Source: Paraburkholderia sp. ZP32-5 (GTDB taxonomy: Bacteria; Pseudomonadota; Gammaproteobacteria; Burkholderiales; Burkholderiaceae). Taken from it: a DNA stretch of 64,000 nt. Positions 63,044-64,000 of the stretch are shown here, one piece after another (the stretch's first letter is position 1; the number at the start of each line of letters is the position of its first letter). A program made the translations under genes and the position numbers. Location: positions 434,001 to 498,000 of the forward strand of contig NZ_JAJEJP010000003.1 in NCBI RefSeq assembly GCF_021390495.1, written 5' to 3'. The notes under the pieces are model-generated. The model had not been told where the DNA came from and searched no databases. It worked only from the letters and a program-made list of their open reading frames with translations.

Positions 63044-63775
63044 CTACAGAACCGCTTCCGCGACGAGCTGCAACGCGGGCGCGAGCTTCAGATACATCTC
63101 CGGCCGTTCGAGCGCGTACGTGAGGTTCCGTTGCGCAATCTGCACGTGCTCGGTGGCAAGCGATTGCGCCCGCGCGCCTTCGCCATGCTCCATCGCCTGA
63201 ACGAGGCTGTGGTGCTGCTGATGCGCGATAAAAAGCCACTGATGCCCTTCCTCGATCGCCGATTGCATCGGCAGCATCGCGCTCGCGGCGGCGAACGGCA
63301 GGCGGTTGTTCATATCGATCGCGCGAATCAGCGCCGCGTTGCCCGAGCCTTCGACGATCAGCTTGTGGAAGCGATTGTTCATGTCGGTGTAGCCGGCATA
63401 GTCGTCGAGATCGAGTTTGGATTTCGCCAGCAGCCGGTCGCCTGCACGCAGGCATTCGTTCAATGCATTGGCAAGCTGGCGCGGCACGCCATGTTCGGCG
63501 ACGAGGCGCGCGGCCATTCCTTCCAGATGTCCACGCACGGCAATCGCATCGGCGATTTCGGCCGACGTGATGCGCCGCATCACATAACCCCCCGCGGGCG
63601 ACGGTTCGACGAGCCCTTCCTGTTCGAGCGTGGTCAACGCGAGCCGGACTGGCGTGCGCGAAGCCTGCAGCCGTTCGGCGAGCGCGACTTCGCCAAGGCG
63701 CTCGCCCGGCGCGAATTCGCCCTTCAGTATCAGGTCGCGCAGATAGACGAGTACGCGTTCTTGCTGCGATTCCAT
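63044..63775 (-). CDS. GntR-family regulator, FCD subfamily
   Basis: A 243-residue regulator. The winged helix (about 1-70) includes LAERLQASRTPVRLALTTLE, and the FCD domain has the metal histidines (for example FHKLI near 137 and QHHSLV near 188). GGAGAAAGAA precedes the start. Its target may lie beyond the right edge, where a plus-strand promoter seems to point outward. Confidence 0.87.
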   Translation of the reverse strand: MESQQERVLVYLRDLILKGEFAPGERLGEVALAERLQASRTPVRLALTTLEQEGLVEPSPAGGYVMRRITSAEIADAIAVRGHLEGMAARLVAEHGVPRQLANALNECLRAGDRLLAKSKLDLDDYAGYTDMNNRFHKLIVEGSGNAALIRAIDMNNRLPFAAASAMLPMQSAIEEGHQWLFIAHQQHHSLVQAMEHGEGARAQSLATEHVQIAQRNLTYALERPEMYLKLAPALQLVAEAVL

Positions 63776-64000
63776 TTCTTTCTCCGGTGAAGGGCGGGCC
63801 AGCGCGATGTGGTCTGGGTGTGTTGCTGATTGTAGATCAGGCTAGGCGGGCGTGGCAGGGATTGCACACGAAATGTCGATGTGATGTTCTTTGCTGTATG
63901 CAACATGTCGATTTCACCCCGGCTGCGCGGAGAATGGTGTGTACCAGGTAAACTCCTGGGTTATGTATGAAACTATAATAAAATCAATGCTTTAATCGAG
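63776..64000. promoter_or_regulatory. control region at the right edge
   Basis: CTGAT-TGTAG-ATCAG (63826-63840) is a dyad about 50 bases before the GntR start and a candidate operator. A TATAAT hexamer at 63974-63979 on the plus strand may belong to a gene starting beyond the window. CCAGG-N6-CCTGG (63944-63959) is a further dyad. Confidence 0.4.

Noticed and set aside
63944..63959. CCAGG-N6-CCTGG as a further copy of the LacI-cluster 17-bp box
   Set aside because: Only CCAGG and a few bases match, and the spacing differs. It is better read as an unrelated dyad.
1..64000. CRISPR arrays, rRNA, intact insertion sequences or prophage
   Set aside because: I found no regularly spaced repeats, rRNA-like sequence, complete transposase gene with inverted repeats, or phage structural genes.

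Overview
The window reads as chromosomal DNA of a high-GC beta-proteobacterium, most likely Paraburkholderia, Caballeronia or Burkholderia. Many LysR, GntR and LacI regulators sit among small catabolic operons, and a DUF4148 protein, a PPC/DUF296 protein and NodT/FUSC efflux genes are present. I see no rRNA, tRNA, CRISPR array or intact insertion sequence. One short transposase remnant and one frameshifted tautomerase are the only clear gene relics.

Layout. 0.5-7.7 kb: a minus-strand cluster of a GntR regulator, FAD amine oxidase-like enzyme, MFS carrier, DapA-family lyase, aldehyde dehydrogenase and YddG-like exporter. A perfect 8+3+8 palindrome lies just upstream of the regulator. 8-20.4 kb: mixed housekeeping and accessory genes, namely an RNase Sa-like lipoprotein that has lost two catalytic residues, a BON lipoprotein, a LysR/hydrolase pair, a PPC protein, a LysE exporter, a large GH28 lipoprotein, an SPFH protein, MarR, LysR and DUF4148. 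20.6-22.7 kb: an isochorismatase-fold hydrolase and an amidase. 22.8-27.6 kb: a four-gene FUSC/DUF1656/HlyD/NodT efflux operon. 28-29.3 kb: a broken tautomerase and a crotonase with a Tat-like signal.

29.4-42.7 kb: a regulatory and secondary-metabolism stretch. It holds an EAL protein, an orphan OmpR-type regulator, a MalT-like LuxR protein, an orphan NarL-type regulator, an NRPS-like A-T-R protein, a resolvase-derived protein without catalytic residues, a small unknown protein, and a PSD-family decarboxylase with a PSDC domain. Hairpins and a terminator show that these last genes are not all on one transcript. AT-rich gaps flank the regulators.

42.8-51.3 kb: an antiporter, Ohr, an operon for an Asp/Glu racemase, a D-cysteine desulfhydrase-like enzyme and a GltP/DctA carrier facing a divergent LysR gene, then a GFA protein and an MFS carrier. 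51.8-60.2 kb: a LacI-centred catabolic cluster (MFS, aldo/keto reductase, LacI, MaoC-like hydratase, CoA-transferase, AroE-like dehydrogenase, unknown alpha/beta-barrel-like protein, FAH-family hydrolase). Four copies of a 16-bp palindrome built on ACCGGT lie in its promoters, two of them in an identical longer promoter module. 60.3-63.8 kb: an orphan sugar-binding protein, a UDG-like/DUF488 pair and a GntR regulator.

The best leads for something undescribed are the LacI regulon and its pathway, the A-T-R/dead-resolvase/PSD-family neighbourhood, and the inactive-looking RNase lipoprotein. All functions are inferred from reading the sequence. No database search was run.
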